This document shows, in pieces, positions 8,310 to 16,754 of a stretch of DNA of 46,488 nt. This DNA is from Chthonomonadaceae bacterium (GTDB lineage Bacteria; Armatimonadota; Chthonomonadetes; Chthonomonadales; Chthonomonadaceae). Each line of letters opens with the position of its first letter. Within the stretch, counting starts at the first letter, position 1. The stretch covers positions 1-46,488 of the forward strand of contig JANWZQ010000186.1 of assembly GCA_025054835.1 (NCBI GenBank), in the 5' to 3' direction. Made by a program: the position numbers and the translations under genes. The notes below the pieces were generated by a model that did no database searches, was not told the DNA's origin, and worked only from the letters and a program-made list of their open reading frames with translations.

Positions 8310-11300
8310 CTACGTGCCCGTTGCCGGCTGCGCCCCGGACATGGGTGGCACTGTCTGATCGGAACGCCGGTCCGCGTAGTCCGTCTGTCGGAGATAGCGC
8401 TCACGATCGGCCTGCTTGAGAGTGCGCCAGATCAGAAATTGCTTGCGCAACGTGTTCAGGAACCGCCGGTTCACACGCTTCCAGTTGGAGATATCCCCGG
8501 ACTCACGGTCGATCAAAAGTCGGATATCGAAAACGTCCTCTGTATCGGTCGGAGTCGTCTCTATGGTCACTCGCTGCGAAACACCCAGATCAAACGGCGC
8601 CAACCATGTCATACACTGGATCCGGTACGCCTTCCCGTTGGGGTGTTCAAACTCCTCTTGCTTCACATTCTGCGTTACGAAGTCGCCGATGCTATATTCC
8701 TCGTAAGCCTCAAACCACTCCCCGAGGAAAGAGTTCAAGCCGGAAGCCTGCTCGCCGGTCACTGCAAAAGGCAGTGGGATCACCCAGTGATCTCCATCCG
8801 GCTCCGGTACACGCCAGGAGCGCTCAATGGCCGGTGTGGCTACCTCCGCAGCCTTGCGCGCCGGATAGAGAGTTGACAACAACACGACCCCCACAACGAT
8901 CAACGTCGTCAGTACCGCGCTGACACTGGAGAAGTTCAGATACAGTTCAGGCAACCACCCGGTCCACACCAGAATCTTACTCGTGAACTGCCCCAGGAGG
9001 TAACCGGAAACGGACCCCAGAATGGCGTAGACCATCGCCTCCGCGATAAACAGCATGCCAATGTGAGCTGGAGCCAGCCCAATAGAGGAGAAGATATGGA
9101 TTTCCTTGATCCTCTCGAATACCGACCCGAGCATCGTGTTCAGAACGATGAGCGAAGCGATCAGGATCGGGAAGAACACCATTTCCAGCCCGCGTGATGA
9201 TGTGGCCGCTATTGCCGAGTAGCGCATGATGGTGCCTCGCTCACGCGGATCACGCGCCTCCGGGCGGGTGATCTGCCCGGCATAGAGGTTCAGCGCGAGC
9301 CGATGCATCAACGGATTGAGCCGCTCCATCACCTGCTTCGGATCCTGAAAGTCGATCGCGATGGAGCGCAGCTCGGCCCCAAGGTTCACTGCTGTCTGGT
9401 ACGGGATGAAGAAGACCATATCTGGCTCGAGATGCGTGTACTCCCGGAACCCCTGATCGCCCCCGCCGGCCCCCTGCCGACTCAACTTGTTCATGGCGAT
9501 GAAGTCTACCGGGGTGATGATCTCATTGTCCAGATCCGCAAACTCCTTGAGTTTCTGGCTGTCCAGAATGCCGATTACCGTGTACTCCACACCGCTGTAG
9601 GTGACTTTCGCCTTCCCAACATCCTCTGGTTCGATCCGCAGGGCCTGCGCGATGACATCGGGCAGGATCATGGTGTAGACGTCCCCCTCCTCGAACCACC
9701 GCCCGATCGGCTTGCCGGTCTTCTCATCTGTTAGCAGGGCCTCCTGAGGGCGCAACAGCTTCGCCTCAGCCGGCGACAGACCGGTAAGCGCTTTCGCTTC
9801 ATACTGCTTATCAGCGCGCCGCAGTGACAGGAAGGACTGCTCGCCCAGTTGCGTCCCGAAGAACCATGCCCGGGGCGCCACTGCGTAGTTACGCCCGAAC
9901 TCGTCCAGCAGCGTGCGGTACGCCGGTTCCTGAAGCGGCTCCCACATCGCCGTGCGCAACATGATCCCATTGTAACGCGGGCCATAATCGTTCGGTGCCG
10001 GCACCTGATTGAATCGCATCACCTGCACCACCGAGGTGAAAGAGAGCACCGTGAACGTCAGCAGGATCAGGGTCACGCAGGTGAGGAAGGTTCGCGCCTT
10101 GCGCCGGCGCATGTTGGAAATGCCCAGGTTGAACGCCGCCAGCGCAACCGATACCCGCCCGATATCGGCCCGATGCACCCCACCAATACTCTGGTTCAGT
10201 TGCTTCAACTGCTCTTCGAACTTACCTGCGATGAGTGCAATCACGATGCACGACAGCGCCAGCATGATGAACGCCAGAAGCACGATGATCGGATTCATCG
10301 TGATATCGAAGGCGGGGTGCACGTAGCGAAACAGCGCGAAGATGATCAGGAAGATAAGTCCGGCCACGCTCAGCTGCCGCTTCAGGTCAAAGAAACCAAA
10401 GAGCAAGCGCTCACTGAAATACGCGAAAGGCAACAGCAGTGCCAGGTAGAAAAGCACTCCCTGTACCACGTCGGTCGCAGTGCGTTGCACATCCGGATAA
10501 GCGCGCGACTCCAGACCCCACGCCTCCCGGGAAGCCGCATCGAAGGCCTCCCAGTCCTTCGCCTCACGCGCTTTTCTGGCGCGCTCGATGGCCTCCCGGG
10601 CCCGGTTGTGCAGCCCGGGAACTCCTTCCTTCCCGTTCATGTCCAGGATCCGGTACCGGGCCAGACGTTGCATGCGGTAGTCATCCAGCTTCCACATGTC
10701 CTCCGCCACATGCAACGCGGTATCGTAAATCGCGCCGGAGCGTGCGATCTCAATGGCCGGGTTGTAGTCCTTGATCCTGGCAACGCCCATCAGATCCGCG
10801 TTCTGCTGCTCACGCGGATCTCCAGCAACCAGATAGCCAATGCCCTCTGGCGCAAAATTGGGGTCCTGCTTCTTGTTGAACGGATCCGCAGGGTCGTAAA
10901 TGGAATTGATCAGCAACAGGCGAGTCGCTGCCGGGCCACTCTGCATCACGATCTTGAGCCGTGTACCGGGCTGGGAGAACAGTACGGCTACGTCCTCAAC
11001 GTAGGAGCCAACGATGCCGGGATCCAGAGGGTCGATGGCGTAACCGTACATGCGGGGCTCGCCGTTGGTCTCTCCATCGTAAACCGCAATCCCGGTCAAC
11101 GAACGCAACGACTGCTGGTCTACCAGATCGAAAATCGCCGTGGGAACGCACCGGAAGACGATGAGCGGCGTCTCCTTGACAGCAGTCGTCATCATCACAT
11201 CGAGCGGAATGTACTTTGCTCCGGAAGTACCCAGATCAGGGGCATAGTCGATCTCCCCATTGCGATCCAGGTGATATGCCGCCAGCATAGCCGGTTTGTT

Positions 11301-13205
11301 GATCCCGTAGGCTGTCAGTGGCGCCACACCATGAAAGGCGAAGAAGTTGGCTGGAGGCACCTCCTCACCTTTCTGATTACGCGCCATGCCATTCTGAACC
11401 ATCACCTCCCCGTTTGCATCACGCACCAGATCGCGCATCCGGTCCGGAGTCTGCCATTCGGTTCGCTGGATCATGTTGCCCCGCACGCCCATGAAGGACT
11501 TGTTCCGGTTACGCACAATCACCAGCGAGTCGGCAAGTCGCGGGTCCGAAGTAGCAATGAACGACTTCTTGGGGTCGAACAACTGCACGCGCCCCTGCAA
11601 CGTTGCGAAGCCACCCTGCAATGCCATACGCGCAAACCTGGACGGCTCGGTGATGGGCATCCGTTGCGCGTTGATATCTCCGGGCTCGTTCGTATCCGTA
11701 ACGATATGCCACATCAGGCAGTTGATCAGGCGCACCTGCTGGGCAAGATTGGCAATATTCACCCTGTCCGGCGTGTCAAACGGTGTGTCTACCAGAGCCC
11801 GACTGTCATCGGTTGTCGCGAACGTAACGCCGTTGCCACCTGCCATGGTAACCACTTCCGAGTCGAAAGCGGGCTTACCGGGAATGTAGTTGCGCCAGTT
11901 CTTGCCGTCAACCGGATTAACCCCGTCGTTGAAATAGCGTTTGGAGTTGAACCCCAGTGTGTTGCCAACCTTTTCCGCGTTCTCCCGACACACGCGGGCA
12001 ATGTCACTGAAGCGCCCCTGAATGTCCTCGCGATAGTCGTAGAACCACCCCTTGTAGAAGATCCCGAACGAGCGCGTCTGACTGGTCAGGTCCAGGCCGA
12101 CCCACAGGTAGATCCTGGTCTGTGGCGTAGCCCGTCGCTGGAACCACCCGGGCGCCTGCCACTCCTCCATGTGCCTGTGTACATACTCCCGGATCCCTTT
12201 GAGCGCTTGAAAGTGTCCGCTAGTTGCCACGAACATCATAGTGCGCTTCGGCGGGTTCGCTTTGAAGGCGCGCATCATCTCGAACATTGCCGCGATGCCA
12301 CAGGTCGTGTCCGCCCCGGGAGCCAGGGCAGGCACCACAGAAATGGTGTCGTAGTACGCCTGCACCACGATCACCTGATCGCGCATCTTCGGGTCCGTAC
12401 CCGGGATCCAACCGGTGATGTTGCGCACCGGCCGGGTCAACCACGGCATGCGGCAGGTCAGTTTAACTTTCGGTGGACGCCCGCTCGCACAGGCAGCCAG
12501 CAGAGGAGCTGCCTCTTTTTGCGTCATGTAGAAACGGGGAATGGAAATCGGAATGGAGATGAACTTCGCCTCGGCCTCGCCACGCATTGTGTCGGTCGGC
12601 GCCACGAAAATAACCGCTTTTGCACCCAGGCGGGGAGCGTTCAACCACTCGGAGGCACAGTTAAAGTCTACCATCACGATGGAACCGCTCACGTCCTTCC
12701 CATTGAAGTTACGGAGACGGCCGTCGCGCACGTAGATAACTGGCGCCGTCAGGCCCTCCTCGGGCAGTGTCGAAGTGCGTACCAGATTCGGCCAGAGGGG
12801 GTACATCCGCATTTTGCGCGGTCCTCCGGCCCCCCCCTCCACAAACTCGGCCGTTGCGCCCCTGGAAGGATCCTCCACTCCGGGGTCGAAGGGCACCGAA
12901 ACGTTGAACTCGTCTACGGTGATGCGTTCCAGGCCGATCGCGCGGAACTGTCTCTCCACATACTCCGCGGCCTTCCGGTCCCCGGGATACCCGGCAATCC
13001 GGGAACCAAACCCTGTCAGATCCCGGATGGTCCGGGACAGATTCGCCGGACTGACGCCCGCACTGAACTTCCGGTAGGCTTCCTTCTGCGCCTCGTTTTG
13101 CGCATCACAACGGGCGAAACTCTGAACCAGCAGTAGCGCGATGATTGCAAGATGAATGGCAATACCAGAGCAGATTTGAGGTCTTCGCAAGCCACAGTGC
13201 GACAT
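8310..13205 (-). CDS. Large fusion: degenerate M28 peptidase with PA-like insert joined to an FtsX-type ABC permease
   Basis: 1631 aa. A signal peptide (residues 1-34, ending near FARCDAQ) precedes an M28-like domain (about 45-500) with a PA-like insert (about 150-250). The expected metal ligands are altered: AHYD reads AYYD (Y284), the bridging Asp survives (D299), the catalytic EE pair reads HF (H331-F332), the next Asp survives (D372, GLDL), and the final His of HTPxDT appears as D473. It is therefore probably not a normal zinc peptidase. Three helices (914-994), a first FtsX helix (1037-1060), a roughly 280-residue extracytoplasmic domain and three FtsX helices (1343-1445) follow, with a C-terminal soluble domain of about 170 residues. 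ATG 13205 is preceded by GGAAGGGAAG. It is the first gene of the cluster and probably pairs with the small permease and ATPase. Confidence 0.85.
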   Translation of the reverse strand: MSHCGLRRPQICSGIAIHLAIIALLLVQSFARCDAQNEAQKEAYRKFSAGVSPANLSRTIRDLTGFGSRIAGYPGDRKAAEYVERQFRAIGLERITVDEFNVSVPFDPGVEDPSRGATAEFVEGGAGGPRKMRMYPLWPNLVRTSTLPEEGLTAPVIYVRDGRLRNFNGKDVSGSIVMVDFNCASEWLNAPRLGAKAVIFVAPTDTMRGEAEAKFISIPISIPRFYMTQKEAAPLLAACASGRPPKVKLTCRMPWLTRPVRNITGWIPGTDPKMRDQVIVVQAYYDTISVVPALAPGADTTCGIAAMFEMMRAFKANPPKRTMMFVATSGHFQALKGIREYVHRHMEEWQAPGWFQRRATPQTRIYLWVGLDLTSQTRSFGIFYKGWFYDYREDIQGRFSDIARVCRENAEKVGNTLGFNSKRYFNDGVNPVDGKNWRNYIPGKPAFDSEVVTMAGGNGVTFATTDDSRALVDTPFDTPDRVNIANLAQQVRLINCLMWHIVTDTNEPGDINAQRMPITEPSRFARMALQGGFATLQGRVQLFDPKKSFIATSDPRLADSLVIVRNRNKSFMGVRGNMIQRTEWQTPDRMRDLVRDANGEVMVQNGMARNQKGEEVPPANFFAFHGVAPLTAYGINKPAMLAAYHLDRNGEIDYAPDLGTSGAKYIPLDVMMTTAVKETPLIVFRCVPTAIFDLVDQQSLRSLTGIAVYDGETNGEPRMYGYAIDPLDPGIVGSYVEDVAVLFSQPGTRLKIVMQSGPAATRLLLINSIYDPADPFNKKQDPNFAPEGIGYLVAGDPREQQNADLMGVARIKDYNPAIEIARSGAIYDTALHVAEDMWKLDDYRMQRLARYRILDMNGKEGVPGLHNRAREAIERARKAREAKDWEAFDAASREAWGLESRAYPDVQRTATDVVQGVLFYLALLLPFAYFSERLLFGFFDLKRQLSVAGLIFLIIFALFRYVHPAFDITMNPIIVLLAFIMLALSCIVIALIAGKFEEQLKQLNQSIGGVHRADIGRVSVALAAFNLGISNMRRRKARTFLTCVTLILLTFTVLSFTSVVQVMRFNQVPAPNDYGPRYNGIMLRTAMWEPLQEPAYRTLLDEFGRNYAVAPRAWFFGTQLGEQSFLSLRRADKQYEAKALTGLSPAEAKLLRPQEALLTDEKTGKPIGRWFEEGDVYTMILPDVIAQALRIEPEDVGKAKVTYSGVEYTVIGILDSQKLKEFADLDNEIITPVDFIAMNKLSRQGAGGGDQGFREYTHLEPDMVFFIPYQTAVNLGAELRSIAIDFQDPKQVMERLNPLMHRLALNLYAGQITRPEARDPRERGTIMRYSAIAATSSRGLEMVFFPILIASLIVLNTMLGSVFERIKEIHIFSSIGLAPAHIGMLFIAEAMVYAILGSVSGYLLGQFTSKILVWTGWLPELYLNFSSVSAVLTTLIVVGVVLLSTLYPARKAAEVATPAIERSWRVPEPDGDHWVIPLPFAVTGEQASGLNSFLGEWFEAYEEYSIGDFVTQNVKQEEFEHPNGKAYRIQCMTWLAPFDLGVSQRVTIETTPTDTEDVFDIRLLIDRESGDISNWKRVNRRFLNTLRKQFLIWRTLKQADRERYLRQTDYADRRSDQTVPPMSGAQPATGT

Positions 13206-13352
13206 GGACGCTTCCCTTCCGCGGGGAAACGAGCGAACGCAGGCCGAAGGGGGAACGGCGTTGTTCTTCGTTTCTTCCGGCACAGCATGCCTGCAGGCTC
13301 TGTATTGCTGCAGTAGCTGTGAGAGAAATCTCATGGGGACAGTACGCTTCTC

Positions 13353-13361
13353 ATCTTATCA
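13353..13361 (-). promoter_or_regulatory. Possible extended -10 element for the M28-FtsX cluster
   Basis: On the minus strand the sequence TGATAAGAT reads as an extended -10 (TG-N-TAAGAT) about 150 nt upstream of the M28-FtsX start. No good -35 is visible. It overlaps the stop codon of the phosphodiesterase gene. This is the only sizeable gap in the minus-strand gene run between 18.1 kb and the left edge, so an internal promoter here is plausible but weakly supported. Confidence 0.3.
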
Positions 13362-14240
13362 CAGGGAGCTTAAAAAATCAAGAGAACAGCAACCAGATAT
13401 CCTGCCAGTGCGAGCAGTCTCCCTAACCGATTCTGGCACGCGCCCTAGCAGAAAATCGCGTAATCGGGATAGTTGATCCGTACTGATCAAATCCACACCC
13501 GCATCTCGCAACACACGCCAGCAACCCGGTGTCTCTGGCGTTGCCCAGAAACGCAGCTTCACTCCCCGCTCCCGCGCCTTCCGGACCAGCGTAACCAGCC
13601 GCATTCGCTCTGCAACGGGCATTTCACCGCTTCCAAACCACCGGAAGTGCCGGAGCCATGCATCGCTCACCAGGGGCATCAGATGGGGATCTACCTGCCG
13701 GTCCAGATCTTCCAGACGTCCGTCCACACCGAGGTACCGTACAGGATCCCGGGCAACCATCTCGATAGCACGATTCCCGGACAGGATCACCGTCACCGCT
13801 CTTCTGCGCACGCTACCCGGGCGAAATTCGGTCAGAATGTCAGTGTAGCAGCTCAGAACCTGCCTCAAGCGCACGTATGTCGCATGAGCCTCCGACTTGA
13901 CATCGATCAACAACAGGAACTCCGGACCACCCGGATACACAGTCCCTCTGTTGCGCCGCACGCGCTCCCGGAGCGGGTTGAGGTAAAGGGCCTCCAGGGT
14001 GCGGTGTGACTGTACCTGCGCTCGATCGTGTGCGACCAGCAACGCGTCATCTACCAGATGGATATCTGCCTCCACACTGCAGAAACCGTGTGCCAGAGCG
14101 TCCAGCAGAGGGTGTCTGTGCTCGTAGTCGTTGTGCGCATGCGCGCCAGGCAGCGGTGTGACTCCAGAGGCGCTCAACTGCCCCGCAACCACCAGAAGGA
14201 CCAGAAAGGCGGTCCAGAACAGAGCACCCCTTCGTTTCAT
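13359..14240 (-). CDS. Secreted GDPD/PI-PLC-like phosphodiesterase (AIM6-like)
   Basis: 293 aa with an N-terminal signal peptide (MKRRGALFWTAFLVLLVVAG, cleavage near residue 25). The mature start reads PLPGAHAHNDYEHRHPLLDAL, then SVEADIHLVDDALLVAHD, matching the active-site strands of the PI-PLC/glycerophosphodiester phosphodiesterase TIM-barrel family (His-Asn, Glu-x-Asp, His-Asp). FLLLIDVKSE and the late FWATPETPGCWRVLRDAGVDLISTD segments fit the same barrel. The substrate is unknown; phospholipid-derived phosphodiesters are likely from the family. The start overlaps the VanW-domain gene stop by 4 nt (ATGA at 14237-14240), so they are co-translated. The C-terminus contains a Cys pair (GCCSL) of unknown meaning. 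Confidence 0.82.
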   Translation of the reverse strand: MKRRGALFWTAFLVLLVVAGQLSASGVTPLPGAHAHNDYEHRHPLLDALAHGFCSVEADIHLVDDALLVAHDRAQVQSHRTLEALYLNPLRERVRRNRGTVYPGGPEFLLLIDVKSEAHATYVRLRQVLSCYTDILTEFRPGSVRRRAVTVILSGNRAIEMVARDPVRYLGVDGRLEDLDRQVDPHLMPLVSDAWLRHFRWFGSGEMPVAERMRLVTLVRKARERGVKLRFWATPETPGCWRVLRDAGVDLISTDQLSRLRDFLLGRVPESVRETARTGRISGCCSLDFLSSL

Positions 14241-15025
14241 TGCGCTGGCCTCGCCTCGGGCCAGCTTACGATGCGATCCATCGGCTGGTACAGGTCATCG
14301 CTCAGGCGCTCGCGACGCACCTCTCGTCCGTGCCTGCTGAAGACTCGATAGGTGATCACCCGGCACCCCATGGCACCGGGTTGCCGCAGAAATGCCTTAC
14401 TGTCCGCATAGCCCCCGGCATGTGTGCGTGTTAGACGTTTTGGCGCGGTCCGCGACACGACCTCTGAGATGACTTCTACCTGTTGCTCGGGCCGTCTCTC
14501 TCCCACAAGGCGGATCAGCAATAGATCCCCTTCCAGCCCGGTTTCGATGCGCACTGGAAACGGGTATGGGTTCTGAAAGCGCAGATCCACATGGTATTGC
14601 GCCACAGCGGCGTCCCTTCCCGGAGGAGCGTAGTGCGTTGCAAACACGTGCGGATGTCGTTCCAGGATCAGCATTCCGGCCAGGAGCGCGGCATTGTACA
14701 GGGTGGTGGCGGTCTGGCACACGCCGCCCCCGTAAGCTGGTATCATCTCCCCGTCGTAGCTCACCGGCGCTTTCATGTAACCACGGTCCCAGGTCCACGA
14801 ACGCACCGTTCGGTTGAATGAGAATACTGCCCCCGGTGCGATCACCGTGCCGTTCACCGTGCGCGCCGCTTTCTCCGCGTTGAAACGCTGTGCGCCGGTA
14901 CGACCACGCAGGGAGGTGGCGTATCCGGCGAGCACTACTTCCCGCTTCACAGGCAACGCCAGGATCAGGCAGAGACACCCTGCCCCTCCTGCTGCAAGAA
15001 CAAGCACAGCCAGCTTCTCTCTCAT
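14237..15025 (-). CDS. VanW-family membrane-anchored protein
   Basis: About 262 aa. An N-terminal hydrophobic helix (LAVLVLAAGGAGCLCLILAL) should anchor or export it. The VanW domain follows: RTGAQRFNAEKAARTVNG, then GAVFSFNRTV, then PAYGGGVCQTATTLYNAALLAG, which is the hallmark GGG[VI]CQ-STxLYxA region, and the later FQNPYPFPVRIE. VanW proteins occur across Gram-positive and other phyla, mostly with unknown function, and are often cell-wall associated; nothing here suggests vancomycin resistance. The start is uncertain: ATG 15025 is directly preceded by AGGGGAGGG (spacing short), and GTG 15070 would overlap the cupin gene by 19 nt. The end overlaps the phosphodiesterase start by 4 nt. Confidence 0.85.
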   Translation of the reverse strand: MREKLAVLVLAAGGAGCLCLILALPVKREVVLAGYATSLRGRTGAQRFNAEKAARTVNGTVIAPGAVFSFNRTVRSWTWDRGYMKAPVSYDGEMIPAYGGGVCQTATTLYNAALLAGMLILERHPHVFATHYAPPGRDAAVAQYHVDLRFQNPYPFPVRIETGLEGDLLLIRLVGERRPEQQVEVISEVVSRTAPKRLTRTHAGGYADSKAFLRQPGAMGCRVITYRVFSRHGREVRRERLSDDLYQPMDRIVSWPEARPAQ

Positions 15026-15051
15026 CCCTCCCCTTTCGCGCAGGGCCAGCT

Positions 15052-15423
15052 TCAAAGCAGAGAAGCGCACATCACGGTGTCGTCATCTGTGTAGGCAGGA
15101 ACGCAGCAGCAGAGAAACACCAGATCTGTCATACCGGTATTACGGATCTGGTGTCGCGCTCCGGGGGGAATAGCAATTGCATCCCCGGGAACCACTGTCC
15201 TGTGTTCGTGTTCTACGGCCATAAGCCCTTCACCGGAAAGCACGTAGTAGATCTCCTCGGTACCCGGATGGAAGTGCGCGTCGGTCTGTGCTCCCGGCGC
15301 CAGAGTCGCCTCCGCGAGGCTCTGTCGCTGGATCACGGAATTACGAGGCGCCAGCAACTCGCGGATAGTCGAGGTATCCTTCGTGATGAAAGCCCGGACC
15401 TGCCCGCGATTCACCACATCCAT
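15052..15423 (-). CDS. Small single-domain cupin protein
   Basis: 123 aa, essentially one cupin barrel. The first cupin motif is seen as PGAQTDAHFHPGTEEIYYVLSG, with H-x-H, the downstream Glu and the closing Gly; the second is PGDAIAIPPGARHQIRNTG with its metal-binding His. A mononuclear metal site is therefore likely. Substrate unknown: cupins of this size act as isomerases, dioxygenases or sugar/amino-acid binding proteins. ATG 15423 overlaps the TGA of the upstream thioredoxin-fusion gene by one base (TGATG at 15421-15425), so it is translationally coupled to it. The C-terminal LCCCVPAYTDDDTV contains three adjacent cysteines, uncommon for the family. Confidence 0.85.
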   Translation of the reverse strand: MDVVNRGQVRAFITKDTSTIRELLAPRNSVIQRQSLAEATLAPGAQTDAHFHPGTEEIYYVLSGEGLMAVEHEHRTVVPGDAIAIPPGARHQIRNTGMTDLVFLCCCVPAYTDDDTVMCASLL

Positions 15424-16754
15424 CAGCGTCTGCCTCCCGGCTTGCGCTTCCGCGCCAGTGCCTGCTCTACCACCCGGGCCAGATTGGGCCCACGCAGTTC
15501 GTCGCCCATGGCCAGTATCCTGCCAGTATCTCCATCTACCAGATAGGCCTGTGGTATTGCCTGCACGCCATACAGCTGTGCGATCTCGGCGTTCCAGTAG
15601 CCGCCGTCGTAGATCTGCGGCCACGCCATCCCGTACTCTCGCATGAACGCCCGCAACACCCCGGCAGAGTTCGCGCGATCCAGACTGACCCCCAGCACAT
15701 CAAAGCCTGCATCCCGATACTGCCGGTAGACCGATACCAGGCCGGGCATCTCCTCTCGACAGGGCGGGCACCATGTGGCCCAGAAATCCAGCAGCACGAT
15801 CTTGCCCCGGTAGTCATCGGGGAACGCGACGGATCTCCCGTCGATCAGGTCGGCTTCAAACTCAATCGCGCTGCCTCCTACGCGCAGATCTGCGGCGGAG
15901 ACACTGCTCCTCGCCTGCTGGTCCGACTTCTTCAGGACCATCTGCGTGCCGCGCGCATCGATGTGCGTCACCACATAGGTGCGCGCCCCGATGCGAAACG
16001 GCTTTGCCGCATCGTAGGCCTCGCGACGCACATCAAACGTACCATCACCATCGCGGTCCACCAGCACCGTCACGCGTGGAGGCGCATCGGCCTCATGCTT
16101 GAAGTTGTCGAAACGGCCAGACAGGTCCTGATCTACCAGCGCGATCCGGTAAGTACGTCCGTTGAGGTTCAGCGTGCCGATCCGATGGTACTCCCGGTTG
16201 TACGAGAGCTCGTTATCCCACCAGATGAACTGCAGCGCGCTCTCCACAGCGCCAGCGCGCCCCGGGATGTTGTAACGCACGATCACAGGCACCGTGACCG
16301 TCAGTCGCTCTCCTGCCAGCTGCGTCTCGTCACCGGAATTGCCGGGAACGGGGCTCGGCACCGATGGCGTCATCACATACGGCTTTTCATCCGTCAGGTC
16401 CCCGTTGCCATTGCTATCCACGTAGAGCCGCACGGTGCCTTTGCCCTCTGGCGCGTCCAGCACCACGACAATCCGATGATCACGCGCCTCGCCCAGAGTG
16501 AGAACGCCATATCGTGGCGTATAGCGGTACACGGGCTCGCGCGTCACGTGAGCGGGCCGCATCGTAGAGAGCGCAACAGGGCGCGGAGTCATGGCGCGTA
16601 TGCCTCCGGACGGTCTCGCTGTCAGCGTCACGACCACCGCTTCATCCGCACGAGCCAGCTCCGGGCTCACTCCGGTCACGCCACCGAGCCCGACCAGCAA
16701 GAGCATTGCCAGATCACCTCGTATGCGTTTGCCTCCAGGTCCCGCTACTCTCAT
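15423..16754 (-). CDS. TlpA-type thioredoxin-fold protein with EF-hand-like N-terminal region (copy 2, WCPPC)
   Basis: 443 aa, exported: basic N-terminus, hydrophobic stretch LAMLLLVGLGGVTG, probable cleavage near ARA-DE. Residues about 60-290 hold Asp/Gly-rich loops resembling EF-hands or dockerin-type calcium loops (DSNGNGDLTDE, DQDLSGRFDN, DRDGDGTFDVR). The C-terminal TlpA/ResA-like domain (from about 300) has LLDFWATWCPPCREE with the redox pair C329/C332 and the cis-Pro segment AIPQAYLVDG. It should act outside the cytoplasmic membrane on disulfides. It is a clear paralogue of the gene just upstream, with the same architecture, and the two overlap by 4 nt (ATGA at 16751-16754), suggesting tandem duplication and joint expression. 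Confidence 0.88.
   Translation of the reverse strand: MRVAGPGGKRIRGDLAMLLLVGLGGVTGVSPELARADEAVVVTLTARPSGGIRAMTPRPVALSTMRPAHVTREPVYRYTPRYGVLTLGEARDHRIVVVLDAPEGKGTVRLYVDSNGNGDLTDEKPYVMTPSVPSPVPGNSGDETQLAGERLTVTVPVIVRYNIPGRAGAVESALQFIWWDNELSYNREYHRIGTLNLNGRTYRIALVDQDLSGRFDNFKHEADAPPRVTVLVDRDGDGTFDVRREAYDAAKPFRIGARTYVVTHIDARGTQMVLKKSDQQARSSVSAADLRVGGSAIEFEADLIDGRSVAFPDDYRGKIVLLDFWATWCPPCREEMPGLVSVYRQYRDAGFDVLGVSLDRANSAGVLRAFMREYGMAWPQIYDGGYWNAEIAQLYGVQAIPQAYLVDGDTGRILAMGDELRGPNLARVVEQALARKRKPGGRR

Noticed and set aside
9849-13136. Very long plus-strand open frame antisense to the M28-FtsX gene
   Set aside because: It is a by-product of GC-rich codon use in the real minus-strand gene, with no recognisable domain and no plausible start.
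8310-13334. Longer start for the M28-FtsX gene at 13334
   Set aside because: The added 43 residues lie before the signal peptide, while ATG 13205 has a good ribosome-binding site.
14237-15025. Vancomycin-resistance cluster
   Set aside because: VanW-domain proteins are widespread; no VanA, VanH, VanX or VanRS genes are near.
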